Source of the DNA: UBA5072 sp963822145
GTDB lineage: Bacteria; Bacteroidota; Bacteroidia; Bacteroidales; UBA10428
DNA length: 64,000 bases
Assembly (NCBI GenBank): GCA_963822145.1
Contig: CAWGGG010000002.1
Coordinates: 124,001 to 188,000 of the forward strand
Direction: 5' to 3'
A model generated the notes under the pieces. The model was not told the origin of the DNA. It did not search any database and saw nothing but the letters and a program-made list of their open reading frames with translations. Shown here piece after piece: positions 34,623 to 43,089 of the stretch (positions are counted from its first letter, which is position 1; each line of letters opens with the position of its first letter). Made by a program: the position numbers and the translations under genes.

Positions 34623-35639
34623 TCAATAAGCGCTTCTGAATTGACTGAGGAACCGGATGTCATTTTCAAAATACAGGCGAAGATCGTTGACCTGGTATTT
34701 GAGCATTGCTATTCGTTCAAGTCCCATTCCGAATGCAAAACCCGTAAATTGCTTACTATCAATATTGGATGCTTCCAGAACATTGGGATCAACCATTCCG
34801 CAACCCAGAATTTCGAGGTAACCGGTATATTTGCAGACATTGCAGCCTGATCCGCCGCAAATAGTGCAGGAGACATCGACCTCTGCCGAAGGTTCCGTGA
34901 AAGGAAAGAAAGAAGGACGAAGTCTGATCTGGGTCTTTTCACCGAACATTTCCCGGGCAAAGAACATGAGAGTTTGTTTTAAATCAGCAAAAGAGACATT
35001 GTGATCTATATACAGACCTTCTATCTGGTGAAAAATGCAATGCGCACGAGCGGAAATGGCTTCATTTCTGAAAACACGCCCGGGGAATATTTTACGAATG
35101 GGGGGCTGATGCGTTTCCATTACCCTGACCTGAACGGAGGAGGTGTGGGTGCGCAAAACGATATCGGGACTTTTTTCAATAAAGAAGGTATCCTGCATAT
35201 CACGCGCCGGATGTTCAAAGGGAAAGTTTAGCCCGGTAAAAACATGCCAGTCATCCTCAATTTCTGGACCTTCGGCTACTGTAAAACCAATTTTGGAGAA
35301 GGCAGCAATAACATCTCTGCGGATCAGTGAAACCGGATGACGAGCCCCTGCCAGCATGGGCTCAGCCGGAAGTGAAAGATCACCTGAAAAAGATTTATCG
35401 GAATGGGCAAACCGGCTTTTATAGGAGTCGTACTTGTCCTGGGCAGCTACTTTAAGCTGATTCAGCAAAACGCCAACGGTCTTTTTCTGTTCGACTGAAA
35501 TACCTTTGAAATTATGGAACAGAAGCGAAAGCACGCCCTTTTTGCTGAGAAAAATTAAGCGGAATTGTTCAAGTTCTTCCAGAGAAGAGATTTGAAACGC
35601 ATCGATTTCGGTATTGTATTTTTTGATCTGATCGAGCAT
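34623..35639 (-). CDS. pheS: Phenylalanine-tRNA ligase alpha subunit
   Basis: 338 residues. Forms the catalytic subunit of the (alpha-beta)2 enzyme charging tRNA-Phe. An N-terminal coiled-coil tRNA-binding arm (about 1-90) is followed by class II motifs: motif 2 VFRNEAISARAHCIFHQIEGL and motif 3 GFAFGMGLERIAMLKY, ending in LYFENDIRFLSQF. pheT (beta subunit) is not adjacent. It lies 10 bp behind the cyclophilin gene in the same direction, so the two are probably co-transcribed. Confidence 0.97.
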   Translation of the reverse strand: MLDQIKKYNTEIDAFQISSLEELEQFRLIFLSKKGVLSLLFHNFKGISVEQKKTVGVLLNQLKVAAQDKYDSYKSRFAHSDKSFSGDLSLPAEPMLAGARHPVSLIRRDVIAAFSKIGFTVAEGPEIEDDWHVFTGLNFPFEHPARDMQDTFFIEKSPDIVLRTHTSSVQVRVMETHQPPIRKIFPGRVFRNEAISARAHCIFHQIEGLYIDHNVSFADLKQTLMFFAREMFGEKTQIRLRPSFFPFTEPSAEVDVSCTICGGSGCNVCKYTGYLEILGCGMVDPNVLEASNIDSKQFTGFAFGMGLERIAMLKYQVNDLRLYFENDIRFLSQFRSAY

Positions 35640-35649
35640 GTTTGAGCAT

Positions 35650-36318
35650 TTATTCAGAAATGAAGGCTTTTATAAGCTTTACATCAGTTACAGGTCGGTT
35701 GCGCTGATCTGTTTTTACAGACGCAATAGCATCGATAATATCAAGACCTTCAATTACTTCTCCAAATACAGTATAGGCGTTATCAAGATGCGGCACACCA
35801 CCAATTGTGGTATAAGCATTAATTTCCTCTGGAGAAAATGGAAGATGTTTACCGGATTCAACAAACGTGTTAAGCTGAGCGGTATTATAAGTACGGCCCT
35901 GAACGATGTAAAACTGGGAACCAGAAGATTCTTTATGAGGATTCACTTCATCGGAACGCCGGGCTGCAGCAACAGCCCCTTTTTTATGAAAGAAGGAGGG
36001 ATTAAATTCTGCAGGTATTGTATAGTTCGGCCCACCATTGCCCAGAGATTGTCCAGGGCGAGCATCCCGGGAATTGGGATCACCGGTTTGTATCATAAAG
36101 GCTGAAATAACACGATGAAATAGTAGGCCGTTGTAATAACCCTGTTCTAGGAGTTTTAAAAAATTCTCTTTGTGTTTCGGGGTTTCGTCATAGAGTTTAA
36201 TTTTAATATTACCAGCAGTCGTCTGAAGTGTAACTGTTGATTGCGAGATCCCCGGCGTATTCATAAAGCAGAGTATTAAGATGGTTAAGAGGCCCAGTAG
36301 TGAATTCTTTTTATGCAT
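35650..36318 (-). CDS. Exported cyclophilin-type peptidyl-prolyl isomerase
   Basis: 222 residues with a Sec signal (LLTILILCFMNTPGISQ). The cyclophilin fold is shown by YYNGLLFHRVISAFMIQTGD (catalytic Arg in FHRV), the GSQFYIVQG segment and DNAYTVFGEVIEGLDI. An insertion (PSFFHKKGAVAAARR, then DEVNPHKESSGSQF) is normal for this bacterial group. Likely assists folding of exported proteins. First gene of a two-gene leftward transcript with pheS. Confidence 0.92.
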   Translation of the reverse strand: MHKKNSLLGLLTILILCFMNTPGISQSTVTLQTTAGNIKIKLYDETPKHKENFLKLLEQGYYNGLLFHRVISAFMIQTGDPNSRDARPGQSLGNGGPNYTIPAEFNPSFFHKKGAVAAARRSDEVNPHKESSGSQFYIVQGRTYNTAQLNTFVESGKHLPFSPEEINAYTTIGGVPHLDNAYTVFGEVIEGLDIIDAIASVKTDQRNRPVTDVKLIKAFISE

Positions 36319-36405
36319 CGGTGAAAGTTTTTAGAATATATTTACGATGTTATAGCGGGTGAAATTATAAAATATTTGTTTTAGAAAGCGCATATTGAAT
36401 CATTT

Positions 36406-37263
36406 ATGAATATTTGTATTTGTGGAGCCTCCGGATTTATTGGTAAAAGCCTGATGCTTAATTTTAAAGCATCTGGATGCAACGTTTCAACCATCACCAG
36501 GATCGACTTCCTGAGAAATCAATTGAAGAACAAGCTCGAAGATCAGAATATCCTGATCAATCTTGCAGGCGAGGCAATAAACAAAAGATGGACTGTTCGT
36601 AATAAGCGGGCTATATATGATAGCAGGATCTTAACGACCAGACTATTGGTTGATGCCACTAACAAACTGGAAATTCCTTTGGATTTGTTTATCAATATAT
36701 CCGCTGTGGGGATATATGATAACACCTTTGAGCATATGGAGGACAGTATACATTTTTCCGATGGTTTTCTCAGTACTGTTGTTCAGGATTGGGAAGCACC
36801 ATTGAAAGAAATTGTAAGCAGGAGTACTCGAATTGTTATTCTCAGGCTTGGTGTTGTACTTGACAGGGATGGGGGTATGCTATTCAAAATAAGAAAGCCC
36901 TATTCCTGGAGAATGGGGTTTGATTTTATGATGGACAAATCATTTCCGGTAATTCACAAAAAGGATTTGATGAGGATAATAGATTATATCATTGAGAAGA
37001 AAGAAATACTTGGCGTCGTTAATGTTGTGAGCCCTTTCAGGAGTGATATAAAAGCTTTTTTCCGGGGATTGAACAGGAGATGGAAACCTTTTGTGATTAT
37101 TCCGGTTTCTGAAAAGTTATTGAAATTGTTGATGGGTGAAAGTGCAGTATTGATTACTGAGGGACAAAAAGTCATTCCGGAGGTTTTAATTAAATCTGGT
37201 TTTCACTTTGAGTTTGATACTCTGGAAAAGGTTTTGGATGATATCTGTAATTTAAATAGCTAA
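36406..37263 (+). CDS. NAD(P)-binding epimerase, TIGR01777 family
   Basis: 285 residues. A Rossmann motif CGASGFIGKSLM begins at about residue 7; NLAGEAINKRWT and ILRLGVVLDRDGGML are typical of the TIGR01777 sugar-epimerase-like family (E. coli YfcH). The C-terminal DUF1731-like end (FHFEFDTLEKVLDDI) is present. True substrate is unknown. First gene of a long rightward run; the flippase gene begins 5 bp after its stop. Confidence 0.85.
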   Translation: MNICICGASGFIGKSLMLNFKASGCNVSTITRIDFLRNQLKNKLEDQNILINLAGEAINKRWTVRNKRAIYDSRILTTRLLVDATNKLEIPLDLFINISAVGIYDNTFEHMEDSIHFSDGFLSTVVQDWEAPLKEIVSRSTRIVILRLGVVLDRDGGMLFKIRKPYSWRMGFDFMMDKSFPVIHKKDLMRIIDYIIEKKEILGVVNVVSPFRSDIKAFFRGLNRRWKPFVIIPVSEKLLKLLMGESAVLITEGQKVIPEVLIKSGFHFEFDTLEKVLDDICNLNS

Positions 37264-37267
37264 TATT

Positions 37268-38764
37268 TTGAACCAATATCAAAGGCTTGGCGGCCAGGCT
37301 GTTATTTATGGACTTGGGAACATTGTGCCCAGGATCCTAAATTATGCAGTATTGACTATTTACTTTACACGCAGGTTTTCCGTTGAGGAGTATGGAATCA
37401 TTACAGAGTTATATGCATATGTTGCTATACTGATGGTTTTACTGACTTATGGAATGGAAACGGGGTTGTTCAAGTTTTCTACGAATTCGATTAATAAACA
37501 AATTGTTTATACAACAGCTTTTCTTTCGGTTCTATTCACTTCTCTGGTTTTTTTTGTTTTTGTCTTGATCATGCGGGAACATATTGCCATTATGATTGGC
37601 TATAATGGTAAATCTGAGTACATTGTTTATCTGGGAATGACGCTAACCTTAGATGCAATTAGTGCAATAATTTTTGCTAAACTGAGAATTGAAAACCGGG
37701 TTAGGCAATTTGCCGTTCTTAAGATACTGAACGTTCTGGTAACAGTTTTTTTCGTTTTTCTTTTTCTTGAAATTCTTCCGGCTATATCCTGGGTAGCAAA
37801 AAATGATTGGTACATTCATCATATGGCGGGCATTGGAGTGGGGTATGTTTTTATTGCAAACGCACTGGCGAGTCTTATGATTTTTCTCATGCTGTTTCGT
37901 GGTCTTGTTTCTATAAGGTTTAAGCTGGACTGGACCCTGTTAAAGCATTTGTTGTACTATGCCTTACCTTTATTGATTTCCGGGATGGCAGGGATATTCA
38001 ATGAAACAATTGACAGAATATTGTTACGCAAATTTCTGCCTGAAAGCTATAACTCCCTATATGAGTTGGGAATATATGGAGCAAACTACAGGATTGCCGT
38101 TTTGATGACAATTTTAGTACAAATGTTCAGGTATGCTGCTGAGCCGTTTTTTTTCAATTTGTATCAGACCAGGGATGCTAAATTGGTTTATGCAAATGTA
38201 TTGAAGTATTTTACTATTTTCTTAATGATTGTATTTCTGGCTGTTGCTTTAGGAATCGATGTTTTCAAGTATTTTATCGATAAGAAATATTATGAGGGAT
38301 TAAGTATTGTACCTGTGGTGTTAATGGCGAACGTGTTTGTTGGTATGCTTTTTAATGTAAACATGTGGTATAAGCTTACAGGACAAACCTTTTATGGCAT
38401 TTATATTACTGGCTTGGGCGCGTTGATCACAATTGTTCTGAATATTATATTGATTCCTTTGTTTAGCTACCAGGCTTGTGCATGGATCCATTTGACGAGT
38501 AATTTGTTAATGCTGGTATTGACATATTCTTTAGGCCAAAAGATCTATAAGATACCCTATGACGTGAAGAATATATTGTTATATGTGATAATAGCACTGT
38601 GCTTTTTTTTACTGGCAAGATTGTTGCGAACCGATAAAGATTTTTATAACATTGGGATAGGTGCTATTTTTGTATTTATTTATCTTTTTTTGTGTAACAA
38701 AAGAGAGGGACTGTACAATATCTTTTTTAGAAGAAATGAAAGTAAAAATAGTAAATCTGTCTAA
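37268..38764 (+). CDS. Lipopolysaccharide/polysaccharide flippase-like membrane protein (Wzx/MATE superfamily)
   Basis: 498 residues with about 12 transmembrane helices and the N-terminal QAVIYGLGNIVPRILNYAVL opening typical of Bacteroidetes oligosaccharide flippases. Start is TTG at 37268, consistent with the 5-bp spacing; no ATG lies before the first helix. Presumed to translocate lipid-linked sugars, as inferred from family; no glycosyltransferases are nearby, so the substrate is unclear. The coding sequence is notably AT-rich, and its 3' end overlaps dut by 29 bp. Confidence 0.85.
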   Translation: MNQYQRLGGQAVIYGLGNIVPRILNYAVLTIYFTRRFSVEEYGIITELYAYVAILMVLLTYGMETGLFKFSTNSINKQIVYTTAFLSVLFTSLVFFVFVLIMREHIAIMIGYNGKSEYIVYLGMTLTLDAISAIIFAKLRIENRVRQFAVLKILNVLVTVFFVFLFLEILPAISWVAKNDWYIHHMAGIGVGYVFIANALASLMIFLMLFRGLVSIRFKLDWTLLKHLLYYALPLLISGMAGIFNETIDRILLRKFLPESYNSLYELGIYGANYRIAVLMTILVQMFRYAAEPFFFNLYQTRDAKLVYANVLKYFTIFLMIVFLAVALGIDVFKYFIDKKYYEGLSIVPVVLMANVFVGMLFNVNMWYKLTGQTFYGIYITGLGALITIVLNIILIPLFSYQACAWIHLTSNLLMLVLTYSLGQKIYKIPYDVKNILLYVIIALCFFLLARLLRTDKDFYNIGIGAIFVFIYLFLCNKREGLYNIFFRRNESKNSKSV

Positions 38765-39167
38765 GCACCAGCTTCCGGAATATAGTACATTGTTTTCTGC
38801 GGGGATGGATCTTTATGCAAACCTGGAAAAACCGTTGACCCTTAAACCTGGCGACCGTATTCTTATTTCAACAGGTTTATATATCGAGCTTCCCATAGGT
38901 TTTGAGGCTCAGATTCGCCCACGAAGTGGCCTCGCCATGAAGAAAGGAATTACTGTCTTAAACAGCCCTGGAACTATTGATGCGGATTATCGGGGAGAGA
39001 TTGGAATTATCTTAATAAATCTTTCTAAAGAACCGTTTGTGATCAATGATGGTGAACGAATATGCCAGATGGTTGTTTCAAAACATGAAAGGGTGGAATG
39101 GGAGGTGGCGGAACAGTTGAATTCCACAATAAGGGGATCAGGGGGGTTCGGACATACTGGTATTTGA
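38736..39167 (+). CDS. dut: Deoxyuridine 5'-triphosphate nucleotidohydrolase (dUTPase)
   Basis: 143 residues from ATG 38736 (overlapping the flippase end by 29 bp); the frame continues upstream but that part is a flippase shadow. Converts dUTP to dUMP and pyrophosphate, protecting DNA from uracil. Motifs: SAGMDLYA (I), PRSGLA (II), TIDADYRGEIG (III), GERICQMV (IV) and the C-terminal GSGGFGHTG (V). All five conserved motifs are intact, so the enzyme should be active as a trimer. Confidence 0.97.
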   Translation: MKVKIVNLSKHQLPEYSTLFSAGMDLYANLEKPLTLKPGDRILISTGLYIELPIGFEAQIRPRSGLAMKKGITVLNSPGTIDADYRGEIGIILINLSKEPFVINDGERICQMVVSKHERVEWEVAEQLNSTIRGSGGFGHTGI

Positions 39168-39194
39168 TTATTACGAATGATTATAACTATTTGA

Positions 39195-40928
39195 ATGAGA
39201 CAGATTAGAAGAGTACTCTATATTTTATTTGCGATTCATTATTCGATTTTATTAATTGGTCAGCAAGAGCGTGTATTAACACGCTCACAGGGAATTATAC
39301 CTGAACGGGAGTATATGTATGCTTTTGGAGAGGCTACTAAACTGTACCTTTTCGGTAGCTATGCTCAGGCTGTTAATTTATATAACGAATGTTTGAAGAT
39401 TAATCCGAAGAGCAGTGCTATACATTACCAGTTGGCTAAAGTGTACAGACTTGTTGGGGAGAATGATTTGGCTACCGAACATGCCAAAATGGCCGTTGAA
39501 AATAGTCCGGACAATAAATGGTACCTGGAAGAACTGGCCACCAACTATCAGCTGGCTCAAAAATTTGACAGTGCGATCTTGGTGTATCAAAAATTATTGG
39601 CTGCGAACGAAAATGATTTTGGTGTTGTCTATATGGTGGCATCATTATACGAACAAACGGGCAAGTACAAGGAAGCACTTGAATATATTTCAAGAATCGA
39701 AGGCAGGTTGGGTGCATCAAAAGAAACGGCTGTAAGCAAATCTCGTATTTTCCAGTCGATGCATCAGGAACAGCTGGCCATGGAACAATTAAGAAAGGCA
39801 TTGGTATTGACTGAATATGATTATTCAATTTTAGGAATGATGGCTGAATACTTCAGGGAAAATAATAAACCTGATTCGGCTTCTATATATTATGAAAAAA
39901 TTTACCCGGGGCATACAACGGATCCGCTGGTTGTTTTTTCCTATGCGGAGTTTTTGATGGAACAAAAGAAAAGTGATCAGGCAAAAGTTGTGTTGTTAGA
40001 CGCAATGCACGAAAGTGGTATGGATATGATGGCGAAAGCAAGATACCTGATGAAAATTATTCAGGACGAGGGACTTTTCAATATCATGAAACCGATTCTT
40101 GACACAGTGAATCATGAATTCTATTTTTCCTATCGTGATGATTTGCGAGCTATGTCTGTTTTTGCAGATGTAGAGATCAGGTTAGAAAAGTATGATGATG
40201 CTGCTCAGGCGCTAAAAAGAATTATTCGGCAAGATTCAAAAAATTATCCTGCAATTGAACAATTGATTTATTGCGTAAACGCATCAGAAAGCACTGATTC
40301 TGTTCTAAAATATACAAAAATTGCTATGGATATTTTTCCTGATAGACCTCTTGCTTATTTGTTTGGGGGCTCTGCCTGGTATCAAAAGAAGCTTTACAGC
40401 CAATCTATAGAAACTTTGGAAAAAGGCATAACACTCAGTAATAATGAAGATCTTAACATTGAGTTTTATTCATTGCTTGCAGAATGTTATCAAAGAATCT
40501 CCAATTACGAAAATTCAGAGAAGTATTTTAACAAAGCACTGGCCATAGACAGTAACAACCTCGGAATTCGGAATAATTATGCTTACTATTTGGCAATAAG
40601 AAAAAAGGATCTTAAAAAGGCAAAAGATTTAAGTAAGGTAACCATTAAAGCAGAACCCTATAACGCTACCTATTTAGATACTTACGGATGGATTCTTTTT
40701 CAAATGGGTAAGGTCAGAAGTGCAAAAAGGTATATTGCTTTAGCCTTGCAAAAGGGAGGCCATAATAACAGTGAAATTCTTTTACACTATGGAGATATCC
40801 TTCATGAACTGAATAGGAATGAGGAAGCTATAGCTGCGTGGGGAAAGGCAATGGGCTTTGCTGATCAGAATCAGAAGGAAGAATTGCAAAAGCGCATTGC
40901 TGAATCAGGGAGTCACTTAAAACCTTAA
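39195..40928 (+). CDS. Exported TPR-repeat protein
   Basis: 577 residues with a signal-like N-terminus (VLYILFAIHYSILLIG) and many tetratricopeptide repeats, for example KINPKSSAIHYQLAKVYRL and NSEKYFNKALAIDSNNLGI. Probably periplasmic or lipid-anchored protein-interaction scaffold; no lipobox Cys is evident. In Bacteroidetes a TPR gene between dut and an EnvC-like gene is a recurring order. It begins 28 bp after dut, with EnvC 9 bp behind it, so all are likely co-transcribed. Confidence 0.87.
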   Translation: MRQIRRVLYILFAIHYSILLIGQQERVLTRSQGIIPEREYMYAFGEATKLYLFGSYAQAVNLYNECLKINPKSSAIHYQLAKVYRLVGENDLATEHAKMAVENSPDNKWYLEELATNYQLAQKFDSAILVYQKLLAANENDFGVVYMVASLYEQTGKYKEALEYISRIEGRLGASKETAVSKSRIFQSMHQEQLAMEQLRKALVLTEYDYSILGMMAEYFRENNKPDSASIYYEKIYPGHTTDPLVVFSYAEFLMEQKKSDQAKVVLLDAMHESGMDMMAKARYLMKIIQDEGLFNIMKPILDTVNHEFYFSYRDDLRAMSVFADVEIRLEKYDDAAQALKRIIRQDSKNYPAIEQLIYCVNASESTDSVLKYTKIAMDIFPDRPLAYLFGGSAWYQKKLYSQSIETLEKGITLSNNEDLNIEFYSLLAECYQRISNYENSEKYFNKALAIDSNNLGIRNNYAYYLAIRKKDLKKAKDLSKVTIKAEPYNATYLDTYGWILFQMGKVRSAKRYIALALQKGGHNNSEILLHYGDILHELNRNEEAIAAWGKAMGFADQNQKEELQKRIAESGSHLKP

Positions 40929-40937
40929 ATTATTTGC

Positions 40938-42131
40938 ATGAAAAGTGTTTCATTCATAGTGATTATACTCTTTTCATTCGTTTATTTGGCATTTTCACAG
41001 GAATCAGCTGAAAAGCTTAGAAAAAGTCGTGATAATGCTCTTAGGGACATCGAATACGCAAATAAACTGCTGTCAGAAACGCAGGGGAAAACTAAGGAAT
41101 CATTAAATGAAATCAATGTCATTAACCATAGATTAAATAAGCGAAAGGAAGTTGTGTTGAGTATTGAAATGGAAGTAACTATATTGAATTCTGTGATGGA
41201 GCGAAACAACGACTCTGCTTTAATTATTCATAATCAGATTGAAAGACTGAGGAAGATATATGGGCAATTGATATTTACTTTGTACAAAAACAGGGGTTCG
41301 AATTACAGGTTGATGTATTTTCTGGCATCAGAGAATATGAGTCAACTCTATAAGAGAATTAGAATTATTAAAATCTATAACCGGTATTTAAGAAACCGGC
41401 GCTTTATGATGGAGTCTTTAAAAAATGAGTTGTTAAAGAAGAACCAGGAACTTTTAGCGTTGAGAAATGAAAAAGACAAACTGCTATATGCAGCAAAAAA
41501 AGAGCAGGAACTAATTACCAGGGAAATTAGTAATAAAAAGAAGCTTGTGTCGCAGTTAAAGAAAAAGCAAAAGGAAATTGAGGCGGAAATTAAGGAGAAG
41601 CAGAAAACAGCACATAGATTGGAAAATGAACTAAAGCGACTGATTGATGAAGAGAGGAAGAAAATGAAATCTGCTGGCATTAAGGATTTTCTTACACCAG
41701 AAGAAAAAATTATATCAAGTGATTTTGAAAAGAATGCCGGAAGATTACCCTGGCCAACACAGCATGGTATCATTACGGGGAAATACGGAGAACATGCTCA
41801 TCCGGATTACAAGTCTGTAATTATTAGAAATGATGGCGTTTACATATCCACGAGTAATGGTGAAAACGCGAGGGCAATTTTTAAAGGGGTGGTATCGCGT
41901 GTTTTTGCAATACCGGGTGAAAATTATACTGTTATTATAAAGCATGGCGAGTATTATACACTATATCACAATCTTTTCAACGTGACTGTAAAAGCGGGAC
42001 AAACAGTTAATACAAAAGATATTATAGGGACTATATCAACCAATGGAATTACAAAGGAAACCGTTTTGTACTTCCAGGTATGGCAGGAAACAGAAAAGCG
42101 AGATCCCGAGTTATGGTTGGCACATAATTAA
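40938..42131 (+). CDS. EnvC-like murein hydrolase activator (coiled coil plus LytM/M23 domain)
   Basis: 397 residues with a Sec signal (FIVIILFSFVYLAFS). A long coiled coil (about 25-250, very K/E rich) is followed by a LytM-like domain to the end. The M23 zinc residues are partly lost: the region reads YGEHAHPDYKSVIIRNDGVYI and YHNLF in place of the H-x3-D and HxH motifs, so it probably does not cut peptidoglycan itself. E. coli EnvC likewise is an inactive LytM protein that activates amidases at division. Activated amidase is not in the window. Follows the TPR gene closely. Confidence 0.87.
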   Translation: MKSVSFIVIILFSFVYLAFSQESAEKLRKSRDNALRDIEYANKLLSETQGKTKESLNEINVINHRLNKRKEVVLSIEMEVTILNSVMERNNDSALIIHNQIERLRKIYGQLIFTLYKNRGSNYRLMYFLASENMSQLYKRIRIIKIYNRYLRNRRFMMESLKNELLKKNQELLALRNEKDKLLYAAKKEQELITREISNKKKLVSQLKKKQKEIEAEIKEKQKTAHRLENELKRLIDEERKKMKSAGIKDFLTPEEKIISSDFEKNAGRLPWPTQHGIITGKYGEHAHPDYKSVIIRNDGVYISTSNGENARAIFKGVVSRVFAIPGENYTVIIKHGEYYTLYHNLFNVTVKAGQTVNTKDIIGTISTNGITKETVLYFQVWQETEKRDPELWLAHN

Positions 42132-42234
42132 ATTTAAAACATTTTTTTTTAGTAATTTAGCGTAAAAGTTGATGAAAATAGAAACAATTGAGGATTATTT
42201 GAGTATATAAATTGTAATCGAAATATGAAGTATA

Positions 42235-42633
42235 ATGGAAAAGTCACTTAAAATCATCTCAAAAATTGAGAGTTTAAGGAAGGTTGAGAAAATGGTGGAT
42301 GAATTATCCGCTGAATACAATATTAGTGCTGACATTTACGGAAATATTCTTATTGCTTCACTTGAAGCGGCAAATAATGCAATTTTACACGGTAACAAGC
42401 TGGATGAGAAAAAAAATGTGAACATTGTGTTTAGCCTGGAGGAAAATAAACTAAGAATTAAGATTGAGGATGAGGGCAATGGTTTCGATTATAAAAATGT
42501 GCCGGATCCTACGGCGCCTGAGAATATTGAAAATGTTAACGGACGTGGTATTTTTTTGATGGAGAAGCTCTCGGATAAAATTGAATTCACCAGAAATGGG
42601 GCAACAGTAGAATTGGAATTTAATATCAAATAG
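42235..42633 (+). CDS. RsbW-like ATP-binding protein (GHKL/HATPase_c serine kinase or anti-sigma type)
   Basis: 132 residues, a single HATPase domain. N-box EAANNAILHG (E44, N47, N48), G1 DEGNGFD (79-85) and G2 GRGIFLME (103-110) are intact. Family members in partner-switching systems (RsbW, SpoIIAB) bind sigma factors or phosphorylate an anti-anti-sigma STAS protein; no STAS or sigma gene is adjacent. It starts 103 bp after the EnvC-like gene and ybeY follows after 3 bp, so it may be part of that transcript or start its own. Confidence 0.86.
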   Translation: MEKSLKIISKIESLRKVEKMVDELSAEYNISADIYGNILIASLEAANNAILHGNKLDEKKNVNIVFSLEENKLRIKIEDEGNGFDYKNVPDPTAPENIENVNGRGIFLMEKLSDKIEFTRNGATVELEFNIK

Positions 42634-42636
42634 AAG

Positions 42637-43089
42637 TTGAAGATTGAATTCAATTACCAAAAGAGTCATAGGAGATTTATTTATTCAAATCAGGCAAAAA
42701 AGCTTATAAATCATATTATTAAGCATGAGAATTACGCGTTAGGTGAAATATCAGTAATATTTACCGATAATCCAGGAATTTTAGACATTAATAAATCTTT
42801 TCTCAAACATCTGTATTATACAGATGTTATTAGCTTTAATTATACTCGGAGAAATGTCGTGAGCGGTGATATTTATATCAGCTTGGAGCAGGTTACTGAA
42901 AATGCTATAACTTATCATACTACTGCTATAGGAGAGCTTTTCCGCGTCATTATACATGGCGTTTTACATTTATTGGGATTCAAGGATCAACGGGAAGAAG
43001 ACAAGCACATCATGAGGTTAAAGGAAGATCAATATCTTTGCATCGCAAGAGATTTTATCAATTTAGAGAGTGATGAATCTGTTTTATGA
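42637..43089 (+). CDS. ybeY: Endoribonuclease YbeY (16S rRNA maturation)
   Basis: 150 residues; start TTG at 42637, 3 bp after the upstream stop. The metal motif reads HGVLHLLGFKDQ: H107 and H111 are present but the third ligand of H-x3-H-x5-H is D117. Several Bacteroidetes homologues have Asp at this place, so activity is expected. The PGILDINKSFL and VISFNYTRRNVVSGDIYIS segments are family-typical. It overlaps mnmG by 17 bp. Confidence 0.88.
   Translation: MKIEFNYQKSHRRFIYSNQAKKLINHIIKHENYALGEISVIFTDNPGILDINKSFLKHLYYTDVISFNYTRRNVVSGDIYISLEQVTENAITYHTTAIGELFRVIIHGVLHLLGFKDQREEDKHIMRLKEDQYLCIARDFINLESDESVL

Noticed and set aside
41297..41311. GGTTCGAATT resembling a tRNA T-loop
   Set aside because: It lies inside the EnvC-like gene, and no acceptor or anticodon stem fits around it; same for a similar word at 52897 in the hybrid kinase gene.
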